From Deltaproteobacteria bacterium (lineage in GTDB: Bacteria; Myxococcota_A; Polyangia; Haliangiales; Haliangiaceae), in assembly GCA_025353585.1 (NCBI GenBank), contig JANXOM010000233.1, positions 1-64,000 on the forward strand: a DNA stretch of 64,000 nucleotides, given 5' to 3'. Positions within the stretch are counted from its first letter, which is position 1. Each line of letters starts with the position of its first letter. The translations under genes and the position numbers were made by a program. Shown piece after piece: positions 8,346 to 15,365 of this stretch. Under the pieces are notes generated by a model. That model was not told where the DNA came from. It did no database searches and worked only from the letters and a program-made list of their open reading frames with translations.

Positions 8346-9899
8346 ATGCGTTTGCGGCTGGAGATGACTCGCGCCTCCACGCTCGCGCTCACCCTCGCTG
8401 CCGTCGCCTCGCTCGCCCAGCTCCCGCACGCGGATGCCTTCTGCGGGTTCTACGTCGGCGGCGCCGGTGCCCAGATGTTCAACAACGCGACGCAGGTCGT
8501 CCTCATGCGGCAGGGCACGACGACGATCCTGTCGATGCAGAACAACTACCAGGGGCCGCCCGAGCGCTTCGCGATGGTGGTCCCGGTGCCTGTCGTCGTC
8601 CACAAGGACCAGGTGCAGACGTTACCCCGCGAAATCTTCGACAAGGTCGATACGCTCGGCGCGCCTCGGCTCGTCGAGTACTGGGAGGCCGATCCGTGCG
8701 CGGTGGATGCCGAGCGGGATCCATCCAACATGGTCTTGGAGGAGGACGAGGCCATGCCGTCCGCGCCGCCGCCGCAGTCCAAGAGCGCGCGCGAGTACCA
8801 CGTGAAGATCGAGGCGCAGTTCTCCGTCGGCGAGTACGACATCGCGGTCCTCTCCGCCAAGGAGTCGACGGGGCTCGACGGCTATCTGCGCGCGAATCAC
8901 TACGAGATCCCCGCCGGCGCGGAGCCGCTCCTGCGCCCGTATGTCGAGGCGGGCACGAAGTTCTTCGTCGCGAAGGTCGATCCGACGAAGGTGAAGTTCG
9001 TGACCGGCATGGCGACGCTCTCGCCGCTGCGCTTCTTCTACGATAGCCCGGACTTCGCGCTGCCGATCCGGCTCGGCCTCGCGAGCTCGCCGGGCACGCA
9101 GGATCTGATCGTCAGCGTGCTCGCGCCGGGCGACACGCGCTACGAGGTCGCGAACTACAAGAACGTCACGATCCCGACGAACCTCGTCGTGAAGGAGGAC
9201 GTGCGCACGCGCTTCGCGGAGTTCTACGCGGCGCTGTTCGACCACACGATCGCCGAGGTGCCGGGCGCCGTCGTGACGGAGTACGCGTGGAGCGCGAGCA
9301 GCTGCGATCCGTGCCCCGGCCCGACGCTCGATCCGAACGACCTCGCCACGCTCGGCGCCGACGTGCTCGGTCGCCTCTACAGCGCCAACGCGGGCGGCAT
9401 CGACTTCACGCTGACGCGCCTGCACGCGCGCTACGGCAAGGACATCACGCAGGACCTGCAGTTCCGCGCCGTCGCGCCGATCGCGGGGGGCCGCGGCATC
9501 CCCGACGCCGACGGCAAGCTCGACACCGCCGTCTCGCGCGAGGGCGTGAACAACTTCCAGGGCCGCTACCTGATGCTGCATCCGTGGCGCGGAGCGGTGT
9601 CCTGCGCGTCGCCGCGCCGCGGTCGCTGGGGCGGCCCGCCCGAGAACCCGAGCCAGCAGATCGCGCTGCCGGCGACGAAGACCGCGTTCGCGCCGCGCGG
9701 CCACCTGGAGCTCGGCGCCCTCGTCGAGGGCATCCCGCAGGCGGGCCTGCTCGACAGCAAGGGCATCGCGCTGCCGATCCCGCTGCACCAGCCGCAGGGC
9801 TGCGGCGGCTGCGAGGCGGGCGGCGCAGGGGGTGCGGCGAGCGCGCTCGGGGCGGGCGCGGTGGCGCTGCTGCTGCGGCGCAAGCGGCGGCGGGGCTGA
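8346..9899 (+). CDS. DUF2330 surface protein with MYXO-CTERM-type sorting tail
   Basis: A 517-residue exported protein. A signal peptide ends around HADA, followed at once by the conserved FCGFYV start of DUF2330, and the domain continues through MVVPVPVVV. The C-terminus has CGGCEAGGAGG, a hydrophobic stretch and a final LLLRRKRRRG. This is the Cys/Gly, transmembrane, Arg-rich pattern of MYXO-CTERM sorting signals, which are known from myxobacteria and thought to be processed during surface anchoring. The biochemical role of DUF2330 is not known. ATG codons at 8346 and 8364 are both plausible starts; the latter gives a shorter signal peptide. Neither has a clear ribosome binding site. Confidence 0.82.
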   Translation: MRLRLEMTRASTLALTLAAVASLAQLPHADAFCGFYVGGAGAQMFNNATQVVLMRQGTTTILSMQNNYQGPPERFAMVVPVPVVVHKDQVQTLPREIFDKVDTLGAPRLVEYWEADPCAVDAERDPSNMVLEEDEAMPSAPPPQSKSAREYHVKIEAQFSVGEYDIAVLSAKESTGLDGYLRANHYEIPAGAEPLLRPYVEAGTKFFVAKVDPTKVKFVTGMATLSPLRFFYDSPDFALPIRLGLASSPGTQDLIVSVLAPGDTRYEVANYKNVTIPTNLVVKEDVRTRFAEFYAALFDHTIAEVPGAVVTEYAWSASSCDPCPGPTLDPNDLATLGADVLGRLYSANAGGIDFTLTRLHARYGKDITQDLQFRAVAPIAGGRGIPDADGKLDTAVSREGVNNFQGRYLMLHPWRGAVSCASPRRGRWGGPPENPSQQIALPATKTAFAPRGHLELGALVEGIPQAGLLDSKGIALPIPLHQPQGCGGCEAGGAGGAASALGAGAVALLLRRKRRRG

Positions 9900-10124
9900 T
9901 CAGAGGCGCGCGTCGAACAGCGGCCGGGCAGCCGCATGCCCCGCGTCCAGGTGCCGCGGCGTCGGGGAACCCGCCGCCGTCGTGGCTCGCGTCGAACCGC
10001 ATGCCGCCAGCGTGCGCCACGCCGCCGCCATCCGTCGGGAACGGGCGGGTCCCGAGGCTCCGCCGCACGCGGTGACGGCGATGACGATGGCCGGAGTCGC
10101 GAACCACGTGATTGTTCAACGCAT
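9900..10124 (-). pseudogene. Decayed copy of the small lipoprotein gene at 11861-12079
   Basis: Read on the minus strand from the ATG at 10124, this stretch parallels the intact gene at 11861-12079. It keeps the lipobox region (VTACGGASGP against SACGGASGP) and the ending (PLFDARL against PLFDSSL). Codon 3 is a stop (ATG CGT TGA), and the Gly/Asp-rich middle is out of frame: DGGGVAHAGG and DGGGFPDAA appear in a neighbouring frame. It therefore has a nonsense change and at least two indels. It lies directly against the stop codon of the DUF2330 gene on the opposite strand, and marks one end of the Imm1-like island. Confidence 0.65.
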
Positions 10125-10297
10125 GGCGGGTGCATTGTATCGCCGACGCCGAGGCGACCGGCTGCTCGAGAAGCGAGCTGGCGGAAGCGACCGGGGAGCC
10201 CCTTCGGCGCGCGTTATCTGACGCAGATATCTCACAACGCCCGTCAATCCCCGCGACCACGAATTGCAGGTAACACCTCGCGCGTCCGTTCACGTCG

Positions 10298-10700
10298 TCA
10301 GTCTTTTCCCCAGCTCATCGTCCGACCCAGCGTGCCGCTGTCGTAGAAGATCTTCGCGGCGGTCAACGCCCACGCGGTCGGCAGGATTCGCATCTCGTCG
10401 TACTCGCCGCCGTGCCCCCGACCCACGGCCTTCGTCCCGCGGCGGCCTACGAATCGTCTGTCAGGCTATAATAGCCGGGGTCTCCATTCGTCGCATTGAC
10501 CATCAGGCGACCACTCCATTGTCTGTACAGAATCATACTATGACTCGCTGCCTTCTCGTTTAATCAGGCTGACCATCACTCTCCTGATCCATCGAGCGCC
10601 GCTATCGAACTAGGCAGGAGGGCCCATTCGGGCTTTTTTGCCGAGAAAGCTGGCCGCGGCGCTCTCGCCATTCATCGATCAACATGAGCTTTACGAACAT
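10298..10700 (-). pseudogene. Decayed third Imm1-like immunity gene
   Basis: The minus strand contains a broken relative of the two intact Imm1-like genes next door, of the same overall length. From the ATG at 10700 it reads MFVKLMLIDEWRERRGQ, matching MYVRILLVDDWHGQR of the 11308-11712 gene. Then come SSIAALDGS, in-frame stops, GRLMVNATNGDPGYYSLTDDS followed by a stop, and finally YDEMRILPTAWALTAAKIFY...GTLGRTMSWGKD before the terminal stop at 10298. Several frame changes separate these blocks, so no full-length product is expected. Base composition here is clearly less GC-rich than the flanking chromosome. Confidence 0.7.
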
Positions 10701-10759
10701 TCTGTGCTCAAGATATGCGCGCGCTCCGGCGACGACATCGGCCGTCGGGTCCGCGTCGA

Positions 10760-11167
10760 TCAGTAGTCACGGCGCCAAACGAGCCTGGAATCCAGCTGGC
10801 CCGTCTCGAAGAATGTCCTCGCCGCGGACGTGGCCCACTCCAAGGGAACACACGTCATCTCATCGACCTCAGTATCTTGCCCGCCGATGTACCGGAGGCG
10901 CTTGAGCTGCGCCCGCGACGAGTCGACGAGAGTGTAATACGTCTGGTCAGGCCCGGTCGCGTTGACAATGCCACGACTATCCCACTGGCCAGATACCGTC
11001 AGGGATGACTCGCCGCCATCGCGATCAGAAACAACAACGATCGTTCGGCGGATGCCGTCGAGTGCGGAGATCGCATCTCTCACCGCTTCCCATTGCGGGC
11101 CGAGCGAGCTGACGCCGTGATCATCATCGTCGTACAAATCGTCGGCAAATAATGCTGTCACGTGCAT
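10760..11167 (-). CDS. Imm1-like immunity protein, copy B
   Basis: A 135-residue cytoplasmic protein resembling the Imm1 immunity family, whose members neutralise polymorphic-toxin effectors such as nuclease or deaminase domains. Features include WEAVRDAISALDGI, SLTVSGQW, IVNATGPDQTYYTLVD, a GGQDTEVDE turn and the C-terminal LEWATSAARTFFETGQL ending in LVW, the pattern typical of Imm1 C-termini. It is about as long as its neighbour at 11308-11712 and alignable with it end to end. The ATG at 11167 fits this alignment; the frame upstream is unrelated. No toxin gene is adjacent, so the target is unknown. The Imm1 name rests on motif recognition only. Confidence 0.65.
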   Translation of the reverse strand: MHVTALFADDLYDDDDHGVSSLGPQWEAVRDAISALDGIRRTIVVVSDRDGGESSLTVSGQWDSRGIVNATGPDQTYYTLVDSSRAQLKRLRYIGGQDTEVDEMTCVPLEWATSAARTFFETGQLDSRLVWRRDY

Positions 11168-11307
11168 CGTCTTTCCTATTCGCGTTCGCGGCTTCACAGG
11201 ACACACGAACATGTTCCCGGTACTTAACCTCGAGTCTCGTAAGCCCGAGCCCCCTCTGGACGTCGTCGTAGCGCGATGCGACCAGCTTGCCTCGGCCACC
11301 TTCGCGC

Positions 11308-11712
11308 TCAATCCTTGTCCCACCGCAACGTCGGCTCCAGGCGACCGCTTTCGTAAAAGGTCCTTGCGGCGACCAGCGCCCACTCGATCGGCACGATCCG
11401 CGGTTCGTGATATTCGCCATCCTGACCGCCGACACACAGGAGTCGCGTCGTGATCGGCTGCGCTCCATCGACCACGCTGACGTAATCCAACTCGTGATTC
11501 GTCGCGTTGACCATCACCCGCCCGCCCCACGCTCCAGAAATCAGCATGCAGGAGTCGCCAGCGTCGTGCGCGAGCAGGCTGACCATCACCTTAGCGACGC
11601 CGTCGAGCGCCGCGATCGAAGCCGTCACCAGCTCCCACCCGGGATCTCTGGTCTCCACGACCCGGCACCGCTGACCGTGCCAGTCATCGACAAGAAGAAT
11701 TCGAACGTACAT
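11308..11712 (-). CDS. Imm1-like immunity protein, copy A
   Basis: A 134-residue paralogue of copy B. It opens with MYVRILLVDDWHG and continues WELVTASIAALDGV, CMLISGAWGG, VMVNATNHELDYVSVVDGA, GGQDGEYHEP and WALVAARTFYESGRL, ending TLRWDKD. The final block is the best match to the Imm1 immunity family. It is separated from copy B by 140 bases and from the small lipoprotein gene upstream by 148 bases, all on the same strand, so an operon is possible. The region is less GC-rich than its surroundings, which suits recent transfer. No cognate toxin is in view. Confidence 0.68.
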   Translation of the reverse strand: MYVRILLVDDWHGQRCRVVETRDPGWELVTASIAALDGVAKVMVSLLAHDAGDSCMLISGAWGGRVMVNATNHELDYVSVVDGAQPITTRLLCVGGQDGEYHEPRIVPIEWALVAARTFYESGRLEPTLRWDKD

Positions 11713-11860
11713 TGCTCATGCCCCATCGGGCGGCACGACCCAGTGTACGACGATAGACGCACCGAGACGTGGTTAACCGTTAGCGGCGCTGCCCGCGCGC
11801 GCGGCGTGCCGCATTCTGGCGAGTCGTGTGCCCGCGCGCCAACCGGAGCGCTCGAGAGAA

Positions 11861-12079
11861 TCAGAGGCTCGAGTCGAACAGCGGCGGCGCGTCGACGTGC
11901 GCATCCGGGTGCGCGGCATCGGGGAAGAAGCCACCGTCGCCGCGATTTGCATCTCGGAGCCCGCCACCATCACGGCCGATACCGCCGCCGTCCAACGGTA
12001 ACGGGCCCGATGCCCCACCGCACGCTGAGGCAGCGATGACCGTGGCCGTGACCAGGAACCGCATGGTTGTTCGACGCAT
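11861..12079 (-). CDS. Small Asp/Gly-rich lipoprotein
   Basis: A 72-residue predicted lipoprotein. The N-terminus MRRTTMRFLVTATVIAASAC gives a basic start, hydrophobic core and lipobox (SAC, Cys20). The mature part is low-complexity: DGGGIGRDGGG, RGDGGFFPDAAHPDAHVDAPP. Such Asp/Gly linkers are common after lipidated cysteines in myxobacteria. Here the linker is the whole protein, so this may be a stub of a longer lipoprotein or a genuine small surface peptide. A decayed duplicate lies at 9900-10124, on the far side of the three Imm1-like genes. The function is unknown. Confidence 0.6.
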   Translation of the reverse strand: MRRTTMRFLVTATVIAASACGGASGPLPLDGGGIGRDGGGLRDANRGDGGFFPDAAHPDAHVDAPPLFDSSL

Positions 12080-12126
12080 GCCTGCGTGCGTTGCAACGAC
12101 GGCGCCAAGCGGCAATCCTTCCCGAG

Positions 12127-12795
12127 ATGCGCATCCTGCTCGTGCGGCACGGCGAGTCGCTCGGCAACGTGGATCCGCTGATCCACGCCACGACCGCGGA
12201 CCACGCGGTCCCGCTCTCCGAGCGCGGCAAGGAGCAGGCGCGCGAGGCGGGCCGCGTCATCGACACCTACTACGCGAAGACGTTCGCGGACGAGGAGAAG
12301 CCCCGCGTCCGCCTCTGGGTCTCGCCGTACCAGCGCACGCGCCAGACCGCCGACATGCTCGCGGAGACGGCCGGTGCGTGGATCACCGATCGGTTCGAGC
12401 ACATCCTGCTCTGCGAGCAGCAGTTCGGCCTCTTCGACGGCGTCGCCGAGGACGACCTCCCCAAGCGCTTCCCCGCCGAGTGGTCCTACTACGACATGCT
12501 GTGCCGCTTCGGCGGCAAGTTCTGGGCGCGCATGCCGCAGGGCGAGAGCCGCTTCGACGTGGCGAAGCGCATCCACCAGGCGTTCGGCACGTTTCACCGC
12601 GACGCGGTCGAGCACGGCATCCGCGAGATCATCGTGGTGTGCCACGGCGTGACGCTGCGCGCGTTCGTGATGATGTGGAGCCACCTCTCGCCGGAGTGGT
12701 TCGAGGCCGAGAAGAACCCGGGAAACGCGGCCGTGCGGTTGATCGAGGCCGGCGAGGATCGCGGATATCTATTTCCAGGCTATCAACGGGTATGA
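12127..12795 (+). CDS. Histidine phosphatase family protein
   Basis: Phosphoglycerate-mutase-like phosphatase of 222 residues. The catalytic RHGES motif stands at residues 7-11 (LLVRHGESLGN), with WVSPYQRTRQT carrying the second active-site Arg near residue 63, and the late His in VVCHGVTLRAF. It acts through a phosphohistidine; the family covers sugar phosphates, cofactor precursors and phosphoproteins, so the substrate is open. The ATG at 12127 is where family similarity begins. The stop overlaps the start of the next gene by four bases, suggesting co-translation. Confidence 0.88.
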   Translation: MRILLVRHGESLGNVDPLIHATTADHAVPLSERGKEQAREAGRVIDTYYAKTFADEEKPRVRLWVSPYQRTRQTADMLAETAGAWITDRFEHILLCEQQFGLFDGVAEDDLPKRFPAEWSYYDMLCRFGGKFWARMPQGESRFDVAKRIHQAFGTFHRDAVEHGIREIIVVCHGVTLRAFVMMWSHLSPEWFEAEKNPGNAAVRLIEAGEDRGYLFPGYQRV

Positions 12796-13106
12796 CGTGC
12801 GCGCGCTGCGGCGCCGAGTACGAGGGCAAGAAGCGGCGCTGGTGCGCGGACTGCGAGGTCGGCTACGACGGGTGGGTGCGCCAGTACGCGACCGACATGA
12901 TCGCGCCCGTGCTCGGCGCCATGGTCGTGGTGGTCACGTGCGCGGTGGGCCTACCGCTCCTCGGCGTGCCGACGCTGGTCGCGGTGGCCGGGGCGCTCGG
13001 CGGCTTCGCCACGCTGGCCGGGCTCACGCAGCTCAACATCCGCCGGCGGCGCAAGCAGTTCCGCCTGGCCGTGCCGCCGCGCGCGTACTTGCCGGCCAAG
13101 ACGTGA
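12792..13106 (+). CDS. Small zinc-ribbon membrane protein
   Basis: A 104-residue protein not assigned to a named family. It starts with a CxxC...CxxC knuckle (MTCARCGAEY and RWCADCEVGY, residues 3-20) that could bind zinc. Two hydrophobic helices follow around residues 38-75, then a basic stretch (NIRRRRKQFR) and a short tail, so the zinc ribbon and tail probably face the cytoplasm. The ATG overlaps the preceding phosphatase stop (ATGA), so the two are likely made together. No enzymatic motif is visible. Confidence 0.65.
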   Translation: MTCARCGAEYEGKKRRWCADCEVGYDGWVRQYATDMIAPVLGAMVVVVTCAVGLPLLGVPTLVAVAGALGGFATLAGLTQLNIRRRRKQFRLAVPPRAYLPAKT

Positions 13107-13130
13107 CGGTAAGCGCGCTGCTTACGGCAA

Positions 13131-13267
13131 AGCCGCTGAGGAAGAAGAGGTCAGAGGAGCCGCACCGGAAATAGGTTGTAGCCGGCTGGTCAGAGCGCCA
13201 ACCATCTCTCCTCCGGGCTCCTCTGACCTCCTCTTCCTCGGCGCCTCTGCGCTATATGCAACGCACC
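13131..13267. repeat. Long hairpin repeat, copy 1
   Basis: An imperfect inverted repeat in the gap between two convergent genes. The left arm includes GAAGAAGAGGTCAGAGGAGC at 13141-13160. The right arm includes GGCTCCTCTGACCTCCTCTT at 13216-13235 and runs on into GCGCCTCTGCGCTATATGCAACGC. Arm words recur at 34645-34808 and 57055-57227. The centre carries GGTTGTAGCCGGCTGG...GCGCCAACC, the reverse complement of the copy 3 centre, so this copy is inserted in the opposite orientation. It may act as a transcription terminator, but its conservation points to a mobile or REP-like family. Confidence 0.75.
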
Positions 13268-13285
13268 GACTGTTGCCCCCGACCG

Positions 13286-14035
13286 TCAGCGCGATTCGTA
13301 CACCACGCGCGCCGGCAGCTCGAACGCCGTCAAGAAGCCGCCCTTGCCGCACGCGGTGTCGAGGCCAATGCAGGCCGGGCCGGCCCAGAGGTCCGTCGGG
13401 TCGTCGGGCGTGTGCGTCGAGAGCTCGTTCGGCAGCGTGCGGGTGGTCGTGTGGCCGAACACGACCAGCTTGCCGCGATAGTTCGCGAAGAAGTCGCGGT
13501 CGCGGAGCCAGAGCAGCGCGCGCTGCGGCTTGACCTCGCGCGGGTGCGGAAAGCCGTCTCCGACCCGCTTGACGCCCGCGTGCACGTAGATCGCGTGCTC
13601 GTCCTCGTAGAAGAACGGCAGCGCGCGCATCCACGCCACCACGTCCTTCGGGAAGAACGCGCCCTTCGACATCGACTCGAGCTCGCGCTTGTCCGGGCTC
13701 TCCTCCTCCGTCGGCGCGGGCTTGCCCGCGAACGAGCGGTACGTCTCGAGGCAGCCGTTGCCGCGCGGGAAGATGAACTCGAGCCACCCGGCGTCGATCA
13801 CCTGCAGCCACGCGTCCTCGTGGTTGCCGCGGAGCGCGACGACCTTCATCGGCCCATTCTTCTCGAGCTCGCGCACGCGCGCGACGACGGCCTGCGAGTG
13901 CGGGCCGCGGTCGATATAGTCGCCGAGGAAGACGAGCGTGTCGTCGGCCGTCAGCGCCGGCAAGCGCGAGAGCAGCTCCTCGAGCTCCTCGAGGTCGCCG
14001 TGGATGTCACCGATGGCGAACGTGCGAGCGGCCAT
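13286..14035 (-). CDS. Calcineurin-like metallophosphatase (bacterial PrpA/ApaH-like type)
   Basis: A 249-residue two-metal phosphatase. All metal-site motifs are present: GDIHG at about residues 8-12, GDYIDRGP near 37-44, LRGNHED near 68-74, a His in YVHAG and GHTTTRTLP towards the C-terminus. PPP-type enzymes of this size act on phosphoproteins or dinucleoside polyphosphates; the choice cannot be made here. The ATG at 14035 follows the family start. Its first 29 bases overlap the 3' end of the upstream gene on the same strand, which suggests coupled expression. Confidence 0.9.
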   Translation of the reverse strand: MAARTFAIGDIHGDLEELEELLSRLPALTADDTLVFLGDYIDRGPHSQAVVARVRELEKNGPMKVVALRGNHEDAWLQVIDAGWLEFIFPRGNGCLETYRSFAGKPAPTEEESPDKRELESMSKGAFFPKDVVAWMRALPFFYEDEHAIYVHAGVKRVGDGFPHPREVKPQRALLWLRDRDFFANYRGKLVVFGHTTTRTLPNELSTHTPDDPTDLWAGPACIGLDTACGKGGFLTAFELPARVVYESR

Positions 14036-15227
14036 GCGCGTCATCATACCAGCGCAGCACGTCGATCGTGGCCGGAGCCTGCGCGGCGAGCGGCTCGATC
14101 ACCAGGCGCGGATGCCCCATATGGATGACGAGATCGAAGCCGTCGAGGAGGCCGTCCGGACCGCCGTGCGCGGGGCCGGCCGGATCGCTGCGGTCCTCCC
14201 AGAGCGCCGCGACGTGATCCCAGTCGCGCGGCGTGTGGTGCGCGAGCGTGCCGCCGTAGTCGATGCGGATCAGATCGCCGGGCCGGACGTCGGGGATCGG
14301 GTGGGCGGGCGTGCCGTGCTCGTCGAGCTCGACGGCGGCGGCGATGGTCGCGGCGTACGCGGGGAGGCCGGCGACGTTGGTGTATTCGCGATCGAGGCGG
14401 CCCGTGCGGCGGAGGGCGCCGACCATGACGTCCGCGCAGTCGGCACCCGTGAAGCGATCGGTCTGGTGCCCGCGCCCGGTGCCGGCGGAGCCGAAGACCT
14501 CGGGGACGAGGAGGTAGCTCGAGAGCCAGCCGAGGAAGTCATCGCCGCGGCGGCGGGAGACGCGGTGGACGGCGGCGGTGATGCCGTAGGTGTCGGTCGC
14601 CTCGGCGCCAGGGGTGACGAGGTCGGTCGCCACACCTGGGAGCTCGACCTCGGCCTTGTAGCGGATGGTGCCGAGGTCGGCGAGCGGTTGGGCGTCGGGC
14701 TCGCCGGCGGTGACGGTGGCCGCGATGGGGTCCGCGTCGCCGAATGGGCGGACGACGCGCTCGAAGTAGTCGATCGCGTCGAAGCCGAGCCAGCGGCCGA
14801 AGGTGGCGGGCGTGGTGGAGACGTTGGAGTAGAAGTCGCTGGTGGCGCCGTTGCGCGCGGGGGTGATGCGGTAGCCGTGCGGCTCGACGGTGGACCACTG
14901 GATGCGGGTGCCTGCGGGGAGCGGGCGACGATCGGCGGCCGCGATGGGGTGGGACGAGAGCTGGAGCACGCTGGTGGCGGCGATGGCGGCGGGGACGAGG
15001 ACGAGGCGGTGCTTGTGGTCGTGGTCGTGCGCGAGGATGACGACGGCGAGCTCGGCTGGTTGGTCGGCCCGGGCTTCGGTGGGGAGATCGGACCAGGGGC
15101 CGTCGCCGACGCGGCCGACGATGAGGGCGCGATCGACGGAAATGGGGTCGGACCCCATTTCCGGGGCCGCGGACGCGGTGGTTGCGGCGACGAGCGCGAG
15201 GGCGGGGATGGCGACGGCGCGACGCAT
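14007..15227 (-). CDS. Secreted protein with possible NlpC/P60-like cysteine peptidase domain
   Basis: A 406-residue exported protein with a clear signal peptide (MRRAVAIPALALVAATTASA). It is not firmly assigned. The C-terminal third has the layout of a papain-like peptidase: a Cys in FTGADCADVMVGALRRTG, then PGDLIRIDYG, then a His in DWDHVAALWED and a final GFDLVIHMG strand. That resembles NlpC/P60 or amidase domains that cut peptidoglycan, but the N-terminal part is unfamiliar. Codons just after the signal peptide contain a 27-base perfect palindrome (15137-15163) that encodes PEMGSDPIS. The gene overlaps the downstream metallophosphatase gene by 29 bases. Confidence 0.55.
   Translation of the reverse strand: MRRAVAIPALALVAATTASAAPEMGSDPISVDRALIVGRVGDGPWSDLPTEARADQPAELAVVILAHDHDHKHRLVLVPAAIAATSVLQLSSHPIAAADRRPLPAGTRIQWSTVEPHGYRITPARNGATSDFYSNVSTTPATFGRWLGFDAIDYFERVVRPFGDADPIAATVTAGEPDAQPLADLGTIRYKAEVELPGVATDLVTPGAEATDTYGITAAVHRVSRRRGDDFLGWLSSYLLVPEVFGSAGTGRGHQTDRFTGADCADVMVGALRRTGRLDREYTNVAGLPAYAATIAAAVELDEHGTPAHPIPDVRPGDLIRIDYGGTLAHHTPRDWDHVAALWEDRSDPAGPAHGGPDGLLDGFDLVIHMGHPRLVIEPLAAQAPATIDVLRWYDDAHGRSHVRHR
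15137..15163. repeat. Perfect 13-base-arm palindrome inside a coding region
   Basis: Two exact 13-base arms around a single central base, with core GGGGTCGGACCCC flanked by CGGAAAT and ATTTCCG. The palindrome lies in frame within the secreted-protein gene at 14007-15227, where it encodes MGSDPIS directly after the predicted signal peptide. Short GGGGTC/GACCCC palindromes of this type occur as dispersed elements in many proteobacterial genomes. Confidence 0.7.
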
Positions 15228-15320
15228 CGCTCGGTGATGACGCGCCGAGGAGAAGAGATCGATGAAATTATTCGGCGGCGGCAGACGTACGCGACTCTCG
15301 TTTGCGACGGAGACGTCGCG

Positions 15321-15364
15321 CGTTTGCGTCCACGTTTGCGTTTACGTTTGCGTTTGCGTTTGCG
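15321..15364. repeat. Hexamer tandem repeat (CGTTTG)n
   Basis: Seven consecutive hexamers read CGTTTG, CGTCCA, CGTTTG, CGTTTA, CGTTTG, CGTTTG, CGTTTG, ending two bases before the stop codon of the PhzF gene. The array lies in the gap between two minus-strand genes. Copy number could vary by slippage. It contains no gene. Confidence 0.7.
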
Positions 15365-15365
15365 A

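Noticed and set aside
10760-11167. Possibility that the Imm1-like genes are a toxin-antitoxin pair
   Set aside because: The genes are paralogues of one another rather than two different partners, and no toxin fold was seen.
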